From positions 79,882,142 to 79,946,141 of the forward strand of contig CM049306.1 of the NCBI GenBank assembly GCA_026874595.1: a stretch of DNA of 64,000 nt. The letters run 5' to 3'. This document shows positions 46,601 to 61,400 of this stretch, piece by piece. The DNA is from Sipunculus nudus (taxonomy: Eukaryota > Annelida > Sipuncula > Golfingiida > Sipunculidae). Numbering within the stretch: position 1 is the first letter of the stretch; every line of letters begins with the position of its first letter. Both the position numbers and the translations under genes were made by a program. Below the pieces are notes generated by a model. That model was given only the letters and a program-made list of their open reading frames with translations. It searched no databases and was not told where the DNA came from.

Positions 46601-49600
46601 ACAGTTATTAGGATCTATGATTTCATTTTTGTCTTGGCAAAAGTATTTTGTTATAGATCTAGAAATAGATTTGAAAGTGTAGATATTACTTAAAATCACG
46701 TTTAAAACTAAGGCGGGAATTGATCGTAACAATGAACTTGACATTTGCATAGGCATTAGATCAATATACCTGACAGGATTCCCCTGGCATCAAAATGTAT
46801 GTTAATATCCGAGCTGGACACCACATGTCGGCATAAGTCTTAGGACACCCGGTTGGTTAAATTGAAGGTAAACTCGTGTTACTTGAAACAAAATTTGCTG
46901 ACTCAAAAATGAAACCAAATACACGTATATGTAATGATTAGTCTCGAGCGGTATCTCAGGTTTCAACATAGTTGAGTAAACACGGATCGGCATTCAAACA
47001 AGACATATAGACTCATGTGTCAAAATTGCTGCTTGTATATCAATAAAGTTACATAATTTACCCGCTTCTTTATCAATGTATGTTAGCTATTTATAGGTTA
47101 GTACCGAAGAACTGACTTCCGGCTACTGCGCGACTCGAGAAAAAGAAAGTCTTGAAATATATGGTGGAGTGCACCTTTGGCTCCTGACCAAGATGTTATT
47201 TTCTAATTCCCCAATTATATTTTTACCGTTTTACATGGATATTTTGACACAGGACTTCAACGAATGGAAAAAAAATATTGTTATAAGTAATATTACGACA
47301 TTCATTACCACTTGCTAAATTAGCAGTAATGGCAACGCTGACGTTGAAAAGTCCATTGAGAAAAGTACATTGGTTAATTCTGCAAGGCTACAATTCACTG
47401 CTACATTTCGATAAAATTCGAGTATGATAATTTAATATTTCGTTGCCACCTGAATATATGTGAACATTTAAACTCATGATAATATCTATAAAACAGCCAG
47501 TCGCGTAGTTCATATTTTACCCAGTGCATACAGGTGCATCGAGGCAACGCAACAAACAACTCATTGTAGGTTTCAGTGTCACATACTCTGGGGGCCAAGG
47601 GGATCCTGTGTGCAATCATATGTCCCCCAATGTTGACTCCTGATCCAGGTAGGATACCTTTAAGGGAGTATAAAAAAAAACTTTGGTAGACATCCTAGAT
47701 CGTGGACAGAAAGGGTAAATTTAAGATGGCGTCCAAAATCCCCGCCGTAACATTGATTCCTCTAAAACTCAGCATGGAAATGGCACAAGGGATTGATTTC
47801 GACGTCTTTGCCATGTTTGCAGATTCAAAGACTCTATTGAATCCATTTGGAAAACAATACTGTCATATTTTAAGGTAATAATCAATATGGCTGCCAATAT
47901 AGCAGCTGTACCATTGAATCATGTATGACAAGGAATAGGGGCTTAATTTTGGTGAAATCGACTGTGTTTTCAGGGTCAAGAAGTCTATTTAAACTATTTT
48001 CAAGACGATACTGTTTTTGATTATGGCGAGATTTAATATAATTGCCAATATGGCTGCCGATATGGCCGTTGCACCAAAGAATCATGTATGACACTCCAAG
48101 GAATTGCGGTAGGGGACTTCAGGGTTAAGGAGTCTATTGAAACCCTTTCCAAGACTATAACATATTTAGTTTTGGTGACAGTCGATATGTCTGCCAATAT
48201 GGCCGCTGTACCATTGAATCGTGTATGACAAGCCACGAAATTTATGTAGGGGATAGATTTTGCCGTCATCGGTTATGTTTTCAGGGTCTAGGAGTCCCTC
48301 GAAATCATAATCAGGCCGCTTAATTTTTGTTGCTATCATCAATATTGTGGCCAATATGGGCCTCATGTTGCTGGAACGATTTTAACTAACAAAGGAATAG
48401 ACCAAGGTTATTTGGTTTTAGGATATTTGCTTATTTTTCAGGGTCAGTGATTCTCTTGAAATCATTTGTATGGGGAAGGTTGGTTTGGTTGACAATATGC
48501 CAGAGTGTTTTTAAATTTAATGTAATATCACTACAACTCAAACTACATTGATAAATCAGTCGATTCAAATTTTGGATGTCAAGAAATTTATTGAAACCAA
48601 CATTTATAGACAGATAATATATATATCTTTGCATACTAGTTTCGTTGCCAATAGAAACCAAGTCCATCTGACTTTCTCAGGTGTATTGTGTGTAAGTTAC
48701 ACCGTTTGGCTTTTATATGGCTGCGTTTCATTTGCTTGACATTTGTCGAATATGCCTCCTAAAGGAGCATACACATGTTGCGCACTTTATCCAGCTACAC
48801 AGACAGATCCCTTTACCATGAAACATAGGCAACACACTAAAATTAGTCCCCTACCTCGATTCCGTGTATTGCATGATTCATTGGTACGACGGCCATATTA
48901 GCTGCTATATTAGCAGCAATATTAAATCTCACCATAACCAAAATCACTATCGACTTGAAAAAAGTTTACCTAGATGCCTTGACCCTGAAGACATAGTCGG
49001 TGACACCAAAACCAATCCCTACTTTAATTCCTTGGCTTGTCATAAATAATTAAAGGGTACCGCGGCCATATTGGAAGCCTTATCGAATACAGCCATACCC
49101 AACATCTGACATTTGGTCATTATGACCTATTTTCTGTGAATTACCAGCCAAAAACCTAATTTTGAGCACCCAGAACGTCACAAGGGGCAGAAATCTTAAC
49201 TTGACAATATAGAAACTACTCCTTTAATATAATGGGGGGGGGGGGGGGTCATTGCAATGTCTCCTTGGACATATAATATATAGTCACTGGGACCTATATT
49301 CTGACTGATTTTCTGACAGTATTTGAGCATCCTACAAGTCAGATGTTCCTAAATCAAATCGTAACAGTTGCACGTAGAAACTTCTAACTAAACTCAATGG
49401 TACAGCGGCCATATTGGCAACGATATAAGGTAGGATAAGTTATCATTTATTGCCAATACGGCCTTTGGGTGTCAAGCAACAGATATGTGGCATATCTAAG
49501 AAAATGATGATATTAATAATAATAATAATAATAAAAACATATGATTAACGACTAGAAAACATTATAATGCTTAACATATGCTTATTGAACAAACGCAGTG

Positions 49601-52600
49601 CACTTGGCATGAATGAGTCTCTGAAACTATTTGTTGTGCACCTAATGGACTAAATACGTCTTCCAGATTTCAACCATCTGATTGCTCCACTCAACGGATG
49701 CTGACTTCTCATCATGATTTTAAACTTACTCAGTACCTGTAGACAATACACGCTTTCAAAGTTTTCTAAGTCTACAACAATAATACTTTCTGCAGTTTTA
49801 CTCGTTCTTTCCAATCTTTCTTTGTTAGCGACACTCAAAGTATTCCACCAGCAGATAATACTGAAGGTGACCGCACTTTGTACAACAGGTGTGTAAAACA
49901 AAGTAAGTATTTTCTTATCAATATGAAAGCATTTAAGTTTTCTGAGAAAGAACATCCTTTGACTGCCTTTTTTACATAAGGCGTCTGTGTTATTGGCTGC
50001 CATATTAAATAGCACCATAACCAAAAAAATATAGGCTTAAAAATAGTTTCCTTAGACTGCTTGACACTGAAAACATTAGCAATGACACCAGAACCAATCC
50101 CATACATTAATTGCTTGGTTTACCATGCATGATTCAATGGTACAACGACCATATAAGCCTCTCTGAGACATGTATATTGATTTTGCGACATATTTTTGAC
50201 TGCCTCTTACTTCTTCATTACATAAATTCTGATCATTATATCGCCCATCCGTATACGCACATACCTTTTCAAGACAATGCGTGAGTGATTCCATATTCGT
50301 GCCTGCGTATTCGATTGGCAATTTTTCGTGAAGTAAATTTAAGCTCCGTGCTTAACGGAATAATAACAGTTGTTTGACGGCGCCCATGTATAGCTTTAAA
50401 GACTTACAGCCCTGTAAATGAAAGAGTATGACGGCTGATCGTGTTAAGTTTAACTCATTTACTTATAATTACAAAATCACTAAGGATCTCGTTTTTATAA
50501 TACTGACCCAAAACAAATATTAAATTTGAGGACTGAAGGTTCACCTAAAAAGTAAGGTTTCAGAAAAAGGCCTACAGGCCTAATGCGAACCTGTGCAATG
50601 GGATACATCAGGTATAATGCTTGGCCATCATTTGAAAAGTATTTTATTACTTTCAAGTACCTGTGTGACATGTACATGTAAAATGCAAGTAATAAACATT
50701 TTGAACCCGAGTACAAGCACCAATTACACCATCGTTACTCCTGAAATACTGGCATGGATGGACACTACACAAAAATAATTTTTGGTGGCACCACCAGTCT
50801 TATTTATGAATAAGCTATTGAAGGTGTATGGATATGCAAAATTTCAGGCAGATACTTCAAACCACTCTTGAGCTTTGAGCACAGATGCATGAAACCCCTG
50901 AGAAAAACAATTTGTAGGGGCGCCAAAGGTCCTGTTACAACGAAACTATTTGAGATATATGGACATGCACAATTTCAGGCTGTCGTGTCAAATAACTACT
51001 GAGATATCAACTAGGACATACATCGTGCAAAATTATTGCAGGTGGCGCAAACAGCCTTTCGTAGACTAAGCTCTCCGAGATGGAGAAACATGAACAATTT
51101 CATGCTGATATATCAAATCCCTCGCGATAAAAAGATAGGACATACACTGTAAAAATGATGTTGGCAACACCAGTCTAGTGTAAGAGAAAGCCATCAAAGG
51201 TGCATAGATAGGCCAAAATTTCAAGCTGATACATCAAACATCTCAATCAGGTGCCCTCGATAATGACAAAGCTCAACTGAGGAAGGCAGTTGCCCCTAAG
51301 TGAACTGAAACTAATGTGCAGCTGCAGCTAGTGCACTGAGTGAACTCTTGACCTGTACCTGGCTGCACTGAGTGAACTTTTTAGCTGTTGTCAAATCTGA
51401 TACATATTGGAGTCTGCCAAAGCTATAAAGGGAAACAAACTGAAACTTGTCCTGTTGCCAAATCTGAAATAGTTGACAGTCTGCCAAGCTATTTATAGAT
51501 ACAGCCAATATCTTTGCTTGTTGCAAAATCTGTTTATACATACTGAAAGACTTTGGCTACAATGCTTTTTTTCAAGCTGACATATCAATAAGATTTGTTT
51601 TATTAATGTTTATAAAAAATAACAGATGCCTAAAGGAAAGAAAGTCTCGCTTGATAAGTCGCGAGCCTATGCGAGATTTAGGACATGGGTATTTCCGGTG
51701 TAGCTTCCGAATGTTTTTCTGTATATATATATGTATGTTTATATATATATGTTATATATTTACTATACATATTTGTGATTATGTATATGTTAATATAATA
51801 AGACAACGTAACTAAATTATGTTACAGGCATTATATATTTATATTACCTATTTGTGTATATACATATATATGTATATATATGTGTATGTGTTTATGAAAT
51901 ATTTATTATATACAACAATAATAAAACTATACAACAATATAAATATTTTATTATATACATATTCCATGTACATATTATATATATATAAATAGATTATAAG
52001 CATAATAAATTTGTATTCATATATATATATATCAGTTATAGATACGAGAAATTTATTATTTTATTGCATATTATTTAAATAGGAATATAGTTTGATTATG
52101 TAAAAAAATATAAAAATCACTATAAAACATATCTTAGGCATCACAAGGAAAATGACCACATATAAGATAAGATTTCATTCATTGCCAATAAGAAACTGTG
52201 TCTCAAGCATGTGATATTTGGCACAACTAAGTCATTATTAATAATATAGTAATAATAATAAAACTGTGTAAAAGAATATGATTAATGACCAGAAACGAAT
52301 ATTAATATATTAAATTTGCTTATTGAACAAACGCACTGCACTGTGCATGAATGAGTCCCTGAAGCGAATTGTTTTGCACATGTTGGACTATTCGACTTCC
52401 AGATTTCATCAATCTAACAGCTCCACTCAACGGATGCTGACTTCTCATCATGGTTTTAAACTTTCTCATTACCTTTTGACAATACATACTTTCAAAGATT
52501 TCTTAGTCTGTACAAAAATACGTTCTGCAGGTTTGCTCGTTCTTTGTTAGCGACGCTCAAATTTTTTTAGCGACACTCAAATAATTCTATAAGCAGATAA

Positions 52601-55499
52601 CACTGCAAGTTATCACACTTAGTACAACAGACGTTTAAAACAAAGTAAGTTTTTTTTCTTATCTATAAGAAAGCAATTCACTTTTCTAAGAAAGTACATC
52701 CCTTGACTGACTTTTAAACATAAGGCGTCTGATTTATCTGACCATAACGTTACCAAAATATTTATACTGAGACACAATATCTACAGCATTACCATCAATG
52801 AGAGCAGGTAAGTAGCAGGTAGGTCTATTTCTGGGTTTAATTACAACTCATTGGTCTTTCTTACATTAAGTAAAACCTTATCACACCATGTGATAGCGTT
52901 TGCAATTTCTTGACGTCAGCGAGATTCAACAAAATCTAAGATTCTGCCGAGAAATTTAAAAATATCACATTTTGTTTGGTTAGACCGGAAGGACTTTGAT
53001 TACAGAATAAATAGCACAGGTGACATAACACACCCCTGTGGAGCAGTCGTACTGATACTACAGTTTGAAGAAACTACATTTCCTACTCTTCCACATTGCT
53101 TTCGGTTCGTTAGAAAGCCCAGAACCCACCTACAGATTTCATGGTAGATTGAGTTGTAACAACTAAGAAATAATGACGTGGTTGAATGGTGTTAAGCGCC
53201 GAATTAAAGTCAATGAACATAATGCTAGCATATGTATTCTGTTTATCTAAGTGAATTGTCTTTATAATTTCCATTTTTTTAATATTTAATTTTACATTTT
53301 ATGATTAATTCAATTTCTTGGATAACGATAAGAACATTAAAATTCTATTACATTCGTATTATATTGATTTGACCGGTATAGCTTTATAACTGATATCATT
53401 TACATTTTTATAAGTGGCTATATGTAGAATTTGAAAAGCGTAATATAAAAATATGAAAAAAATATGATTTATAATTAACATATGTTCCATTATCTATATA
53501 TATTATAATTATCATAATTTCATTATTATCATAAGGAGTGGGTAATATTTTACAAATTAGGGAAATCAGATACCCTATCCACCTAAATTTATGTACCTAC
53601 ATAAAAAACCGTAGAAAATTTTTTTCCCCAGAAAGTGTAACTCCCCTATACACCCCTTCCGAAGTTTGCATAAAATATCAAAAATTAATTTTTAAGTCTT
53701 TTTTTTATATATTCTTCAACTCTTACAGGTCTCCTAAACAATTTGAAGTTGTGTAAAACATGCTGTTATGATCATATTAACTTGTGCTGATGTATTATTA
53801 CCATAGTTTACTGATATAAGTAGTATATGGCCTTAGATTTGCCTCAAGACGTGGATAAATCGAACAAATGAAGAAATGAGTATAACCATATAGTCATCAG
53901 CCATATTGATATTTTGAAAAGATATACTAATATAATATGGTATAAAAGGTGGACTATAGCTTCCGAGTCCGAAAAAGATGTACAACACACTGCTAATAAA
54001 TCATTTTGGACTTTTGTTAAGATGGAAGTGCTGTCAGAAAGTTGTATGGGCTCAACAAAATCTACATTTGTCTAACATATTACAATTACTATATTCTTAT
54101 CCACGATTTTTCATGCCGATATGGTATTGTAAGTCCACACGTTAGTTTTAAAGTTTAGCATCTAAAATAATCTTGCTGTAAATGTGTTTAAAGCCGCACA
54201 GGAACATATTTTTCAAACAGAAAATGCACAAAATATATTTCGTTCATAAATATTTCCTTCAAGTGTTACAGATAAGGACTCGCAGGTTCAAGGTGCCCTT
54301 TTGGAACGATTCTTTCCTTGATTGGTTGATGCCCATATTTATTCAGATATGATCCCATTTTCAGGGTATAACTTCAAAACAGACAGGTGGACTGTATTTC
54401 CCCCACAAAACCCATACTGGCTACATGTGTCACAAAGTCTATGTCGACTCAGCAATATCTGTATTTATAAAAATCTTCAAGCTCAAAAAATAAAGCAAAG
54501 GAAGCGGGGGGAAAACATGGCTTTAAACAAGGTGTATCTGACAAATTCATGCTTTACGTCCAAACATATCCTTGTGAATCCTGTAGGAAACCTTAATTTA
54601 GGTAACAATTCCCCATATTCTATGAGCTTTGTGACTTTAAACACTTTGACAGTCAGACTCATCAGGGTTTTAATAGCTACTGCCCTAAAATTTATTAAAC
54701 GGTCACAAAATATAAATTATAAATGTCACATACCATTCCTACATTTAAACAAACTTTTCATTAGCCATACATTGTTTGGAAATTTACTTTGCATATGCAC
54801 CTTAGGCCAATTTATGTTTTCTAAAAAAATAGACATATCTACGAGGATCAAACACTAAAGGATTTGACTTTTTAGTATTTTTTAATATAAAACAACGAAT
54901 ATATATTATTTATAATTTACCAAGCTCATGAGAAATACATGTACTTCTACTCCAAAACCAAGTACGTAAAATTATGGTTTGCTAATGGTATGTCACTGAG
55001 CACTATCTCCCTCAGAGTGGGCGTGGTTCGAGTGAGGCAGGAATCGAAAAAAGGCATAGACTGGGAAACATTGATTAATTGTGTCTTAAAGTTAAAGGTT
55101 GTCTCTTTTATTTTCTGAAGAAACAGATTACCTTGTTCTGTGAAAAGTTTGCCACAACATGTAAAGCGTGGTAGTCATTAGGTTGTCCCCGGTAGTAGTT
55201 CCTTTTCTTCCTTCATTCAGTAGAGATAAAATGAGACTTTACTTCCCCATTAAAAGCAAAACAAGACAACATAAACCTTAATTTGCACATATTTAATTAA
55301 AACGTATAGCTTTGCTTCTATCAGGGACTACTGACTCCTATGTTATAGCTAAACAGAATAGCTTATATACATTAAATATTCAGGCGGCCTCGAGACCGAC
55401 TGTGGGTCTGATTGAGAGAGAGAAAAGAGATTCATTATACTAATTATCATTTCAGTTGACCTTATATTTACTGTAATACATGATATATATATATATATA

Positions 55500-55560
<61 letters not shown>

Positions 55561-57687
55561 AAAGCAGTCTGGCAAAATGTGGCATGACCTCTTCCTCTCA
55601 TTTACTGCAGAAAATTTTACGTTAAATTGCCTGGGCTACCGATGATAATGCCCTGGCTAGCTTTTATAACCTTCTGAAGTGCGTGACAGGGTTCAGGATT
55701 ATAGATGGTAGATTACTGATGGATCTAATGCAGTTTGTCTGCAATGACTCTGTATAAGTGTTGATATTTCTCTCATTGATGACACTCTTTACTTTTAACG
55801 GTGCATGCAGTTTGTAGAGAGTAACGGGTAGCATATTTTTGCAGGTTTTATACATTTTTTGATGGAGCTGAAGAAAACATAGGGGTCCTAGTTTCAGCAT
55901 AGTGCTGGGCCTGACTCTAAAGCTCCTCAAAACGGTTCTTTGTGGAGGCGAAAGACATTCTGTCAGACTGCGAAGGCCTTGGTTCATACTCACCAAGGAA
56001 TTCTTGGTTGACTCTTTTAGGAACCTAATGTTAACTCTTCCTCCATAACTACAATTCTACGACAGAGTATCATGGGACGTCAGCATGTTTTGCCAGTGGC
56101 AAAGTGATTAAAAAGATATGATTGTTTCAATTCATCAACATTGAATGTTCTATAGGCCCTGGGTGTTTCCTGGTGGACGGTGAAGTGTGCAGTGCAAGTA
56201 TATAATTGACTAGGCGGGTGCGTATCTAAAACACGGCTACATGCACGGCCCTGGTAATCCTGGATTCTAGTGCATCGCACCCTCGGCTTATGGCTTAGTG
56301 TGTGAAGTGGCACTGTTTTCATCTCGGAAACTTTCAATTTATTTTGTATTTTCTGTGATAGGTTGTTCTCTGCAGAGATGAATACTCAGACTCAGAATAC
56401 TCAAAAAATTTACTATTGCTACATGGACCAGGCACGCCCCTCTGATTTTTGTAGTCGTTACCCGATCTGGCACTCTAGGTCGACCAGAGAAAAGTGGATG
56501 GCTTTCAAAATTTCAAAGGAAGGATGCTGGCGAGATTTGGAAATAAGGCTCTCTTGCGTAGCAAAAGAGGTCTGGAGGTAGCGGTGTTTCATCAACTGCT
56601 CTTGATTAGGGTTTTAGACTGATAGCTGTGAGAAATGTTGGGTTAATTGCAAATTATTCCTTTTCAATCTTCATCACCATGTACGCATCCTTAGCTTTGA
56701 TTCTTGAAAGGAAATGCTGCATCCTTCACTAAATCTTCTGTCTTTGAATAAACTATTATATTTTGGCATATTCTTGGAATGACAGTGACATAGATGTCAG
56801 AAACTAGAGGATAATTGGTTCTGTTACTAGCAAAGGTAGATGTAACGCCTAATACTCTTCTGTAGAGGGTCAATAGCAGCTTCTTAATGAAATTCTGTAG
56901 CTTTTAGGAGTATGAGATGATACCAGCCTTTTTTGACCTGATACATTTGACGCATGCCTAATTCAAACATTCCTAGACTATTTGCATTAATTGATAGTCC
57001 TATTTTGTATCTAATCTTGGAGTAACTACCTTATTACAGACATTAAACTGTCGTCAACGATTGAACAGATACTCCTTTCAACTATATCAGTGCAAAATTT
57101 TGGCTGAAATCTTGGATGTATAGGTTACCTGCACGTTCAGGTTTATTCACTAACATCTTTACCACTTGGTTAAATATTAACCCTATAAACAGGTACAGAC
57201 AGTTGATTTACAGACCATTACATGTAAAGGTTGATACGTACATTACCGCTCTATGATGAAAAATAAATGATTTATGTAAATACGTAATGTTTCTTTTGGT
57301 TTCATAGGATTTCTTGGCCCCAAAAACCAAGCAATAGATACCAGAATTGCAATTCTATGACGGAAAATGAATGATTAATGGCTATTTCTAAGGCTATGGC
57401 GGCCATTTTGGAAGTCATCTTAGATTTGTCGGTGACACAATCTACTAATTCACTAAATGAATCATGGCCAATTGAGGGGCTTGGTGGTTTTTAAACGCTA
57501 TTTTGCATTATCAACTTTCAGAAAATCATCACAAAAATTTGGTAAAAAATCATATTTATTAGTTTAAGGTCAGCAGTGTTTGATATTAAAGCTAGAAGAT
57601 TATCTGGAATGAGTGAAATTAGGCATGGGATTTTATACATATTAGTAAACATATTAAAAACCTATATCAAAGACCTTTTATTCCACC

Positions 57688-57734
<47 letters not shown>

Positions 57735-57804
57735 ATTGAGATAAGATAAAGTGGAAGAGATGGTGTGTGATTGAAAAGACAAAATGACGCAGTCAAAGTT
57801 ACTG

Positions 57805-57854
<50 letters not shown>

Positions 57855-58353
57855 CATACATATATGTATATATGTATATATGTATATATATATATATATA
57901 TGGGAATGAAGCATGATCTCAAACCCATGATCCATTAAGTCAGAGTGCTACCCACCACATATTTCGGCACGGTGACGTAGCATGGAGCAGGGAGAACTGG
58001 CGGCCTTATATGGTGTGCGGCATATATTATATGGACATGTATGAATAAAAATTATATATATTATATATATTATATTCCCCCTGAGCATGCAAAGTCGCCA
58101 TGCAGACACATTTGTCTAGTAGCACTCTGACGTAGTAACGTGACCGTCGTTGACCGTGACGTCACTTTGTTGTTTCCTATAAAAGTGTAAAAATACATGG
58201 AGGGTTATGGGATCTATCGTGGCTTAGTGTTTATAGCAGTCGTCCGGAAATCGGAAGATCATATGTTCGATTCCAATCGGCAGTGAACCGACATTTCTGT
58301 GTATTCAACTTCAATCTCTATATACAGTGAACTAGCATGACTATTCATACATC

Positions 58354-58429
<76 letters not shown>

Positions 58430-61400
58430 AATAGTATATATGCTTGCAGAACGAATCCAATAGTGCTCTATTAGCGGGATGCTAAGAGCTTGTACATAGT
58501 ATTTAATTACTGAAATGTTCAGTTACACATTAACACGTGTTTTCGTGCTTTCATGCAATTATCAGATGTGATCTGTTAACGGTTGCTGTAGTTAATTACA
58601 TATATTGATTAAATATACAGAGTAAGGGATAGACTAACTGTGTGTGTGTGAAAAGACGGACAGTTTATGTAAACCCAGTGAAACAAGTGACACTGCATTA
58701 GAGGCAATGAAAATTATGTACTTACTGAATATAAACAGAAAAGAAAATTAGCCAGAAGGTGTTCTTTTTAATCTTAATTCACATTTTATGAAATATGCTT
58801 AATTGATGCATATGAACCATCCACCATTTACATGCCTAAAGAAAAAATTGCAAGTGTCTTCACATATGACCCACTTTCAACAACGCACCAGAACATTTTG
58901 ATACTGCTTTTTCCTGCTAATTTACGCATATAAATTTGAGCAATAATTTGAGTGTCCTAAAACTTGTACATAGTTTATTTAAAACATACAGTTTTCCCTT
59001 TCACTTGTAAATATGAGTTTCCTTACATCAAATAACTAAGAAAATAGGGGCTGCTCGTCCAGTTGGCACAAAAATTAAGATTATCATGATTTTTTCTTGT
59101 TGCTCCTTATATATGCAATATAGCTGATTACATATGTGATTTTACCTGAGAGGAAGATCAATCACCACTCCTCCCCGAAGCAAGCAAGCAACTTAATACT
59201 AATAACAGGCGTCATTTTTCAACTTAAGTTTCCAATCGGAATCCTTTTTCTTATTGCATTTATGCATATTTACATATGCAATTTAGTTTATTAATTGATG
59301 CGAATGTCTTTTTTTTAAATGATGAATAGAATACATGATAAAAATAAATGAGCAAAAGGATCAGTATTTGTTTTGTTAGGATGTTCCTTAAAATGCATAT
59401 TTTAACATTTAATATATATTTGCTTAAATTGCATAAATTATCTGCGAATTGATTCCTAAAAGATAAATTAGATAAAGTGATGTTATATTTAATTGAATTT
59501 GAACATTTTGTAAAAAGAGGTACATTAATTTGCTTAGGTTAAGCAAATGTATTATATTTCAATAATTTATTCAAAAATGCAAATCATCAATAAAAATGCA
59601 AGACATAAAACTGACTAATAAGAAATCGGTTATACAGGAAAAAATAGCCTAGAATCAATAAAGGAAGGTTTGAAAGTGACAATTATCGAATTTTTATGGG
59701 GTGTTTCCAGTCATATTACACATATTTAAAAATGCAAATTAAATAATAAGTTGATGCAAATGTGTAATTTATTTCATAAAATGATAAACAGAATACATAA
59801 TAAAGCTAAAAAGGATGAGCCTTTGTTAGGCTATTCTTATAGAAGAAAAATACATAGTTTAACAATAAAGTTTATAAAGATGCCTAATTTGCACGATTTA
59901 TTTGCAAAATACTGCTTAAATTCCCAACTTCATATAATGCAATATTATATTTGATCCAAACTGAACATTTTTCTACCCATCCCATTCTGTTAAATTAAAG
60001 CCAAAATTTTAATATATTTTAATATATTCATGTATAATAAAGTTTGCCAATTATCTCATTAAATATGCACGATACACTTATTGTTTAAGCAGGAATCCAT
60101 TCTACAGGAATAACTACCCTAGGATTATTTGAGAAAAGTTTGGTAGTAACGGTTATCGAATTGTTCTGGGTTCGGCCCTGTCTGTAGGCTGGGCTTGGCT
60201 CTACTAGGATAAACAAGACTACACTGAATAGACAAGAATACACTAGAATATACATAGACTTTATTATAAGAAAAAATAATTAGTACATGTAAAGATGTAT
60301 GATAAGACCAAAATAATGTGTTGCTCCATCGTCAGTTTAATCTGAACATGAATGTTCTTGTTTTGACACAAAAGTTTGTGGCAAAGTTTATACTTTTACA
60401 GGAAAACATTGTTGGAATCTATTTTGGCCATAACTGCAATTGAGGATGGCTTGGAAGAATTCACAGCAGTCTGGTGATGTTACAAAGTATCCATTTTAGT
60501 AAAACAAACTGGCCATCGTTTCTAAAGTGTTATACAGAAATAGATCCGGGGGGGGGGGGGATTGATGTCATACTTGCTGCTATTTATTCTGATTCACGCA
60601 GCCAAATTATGAACCCTCTTTGCTTAAGTGTGCCCAAATCATTTATCTCGTAGAGCTAGTTACAAATATCATGTCTCGAAGTAATAATAAAAGGCATGTA
60701 CTAGCTGAGCGGTTGATTCCACAGTCAGACAATGCATGAGTGATGCAATATTCTCAGGTGAACTTTTGCCTTTGGAAAGTGTGCTAAAATTCAAACTTTC
60801 TTTATGTTCTCATGCATATTCATTATTTGATAAAAAAATTGTTCATATTTAATCACTGCTGATGATGGTATTACACTATGAATAGTTAGGATGCAAATAC
60901 TGACTTTTGTTTAAAGAACTGTCCCTTTGCTCAAAAGTGAGGTGCAGTAATAACTATAACCTCAGTTTTGTCATCATTAAGTTTGAGGTTATGTCTTTCC
61001 ATCAGACTTTAAATCTAATGAATACCAATACTTCATGCGCTGAGGATTTTAATGTCCAATTCCCGTGTCATATACATATAGATAGTGAATAGTTTATAAG
61101 CACTATGGAGAAAAATTCGTTATGGTGTAAAGGTGTTCCGATTTTTTCAGGTCCAAGGGAAGGGGGGGGGGGGGCTTCCCTCCTAATTAACTCCTGCTTA
61201 CTATTAATTCTTTATATTTATGTAGGCTAACACAGGCAGATAAGCTTGGGCTCTACCGCTACATTAGTGATCTTTATTCAGGTCAAGGCGCTAATGGTAT
61301 GTATCGCCATATCTATTTATTTATTTTTCTTAAAGGAATAATGTTGCTTGGCTTCCACTTGTCATTTTTTGTTTCATCTTAAAATGGTAATTAATTTTTA

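Noticed and set aside
58205-58290. A functional tRNA gene
   Set aside because: A and B boxes are present, but the acceptor and D stems do not pair and a non-tRNA body with an (AT)n tail follows.
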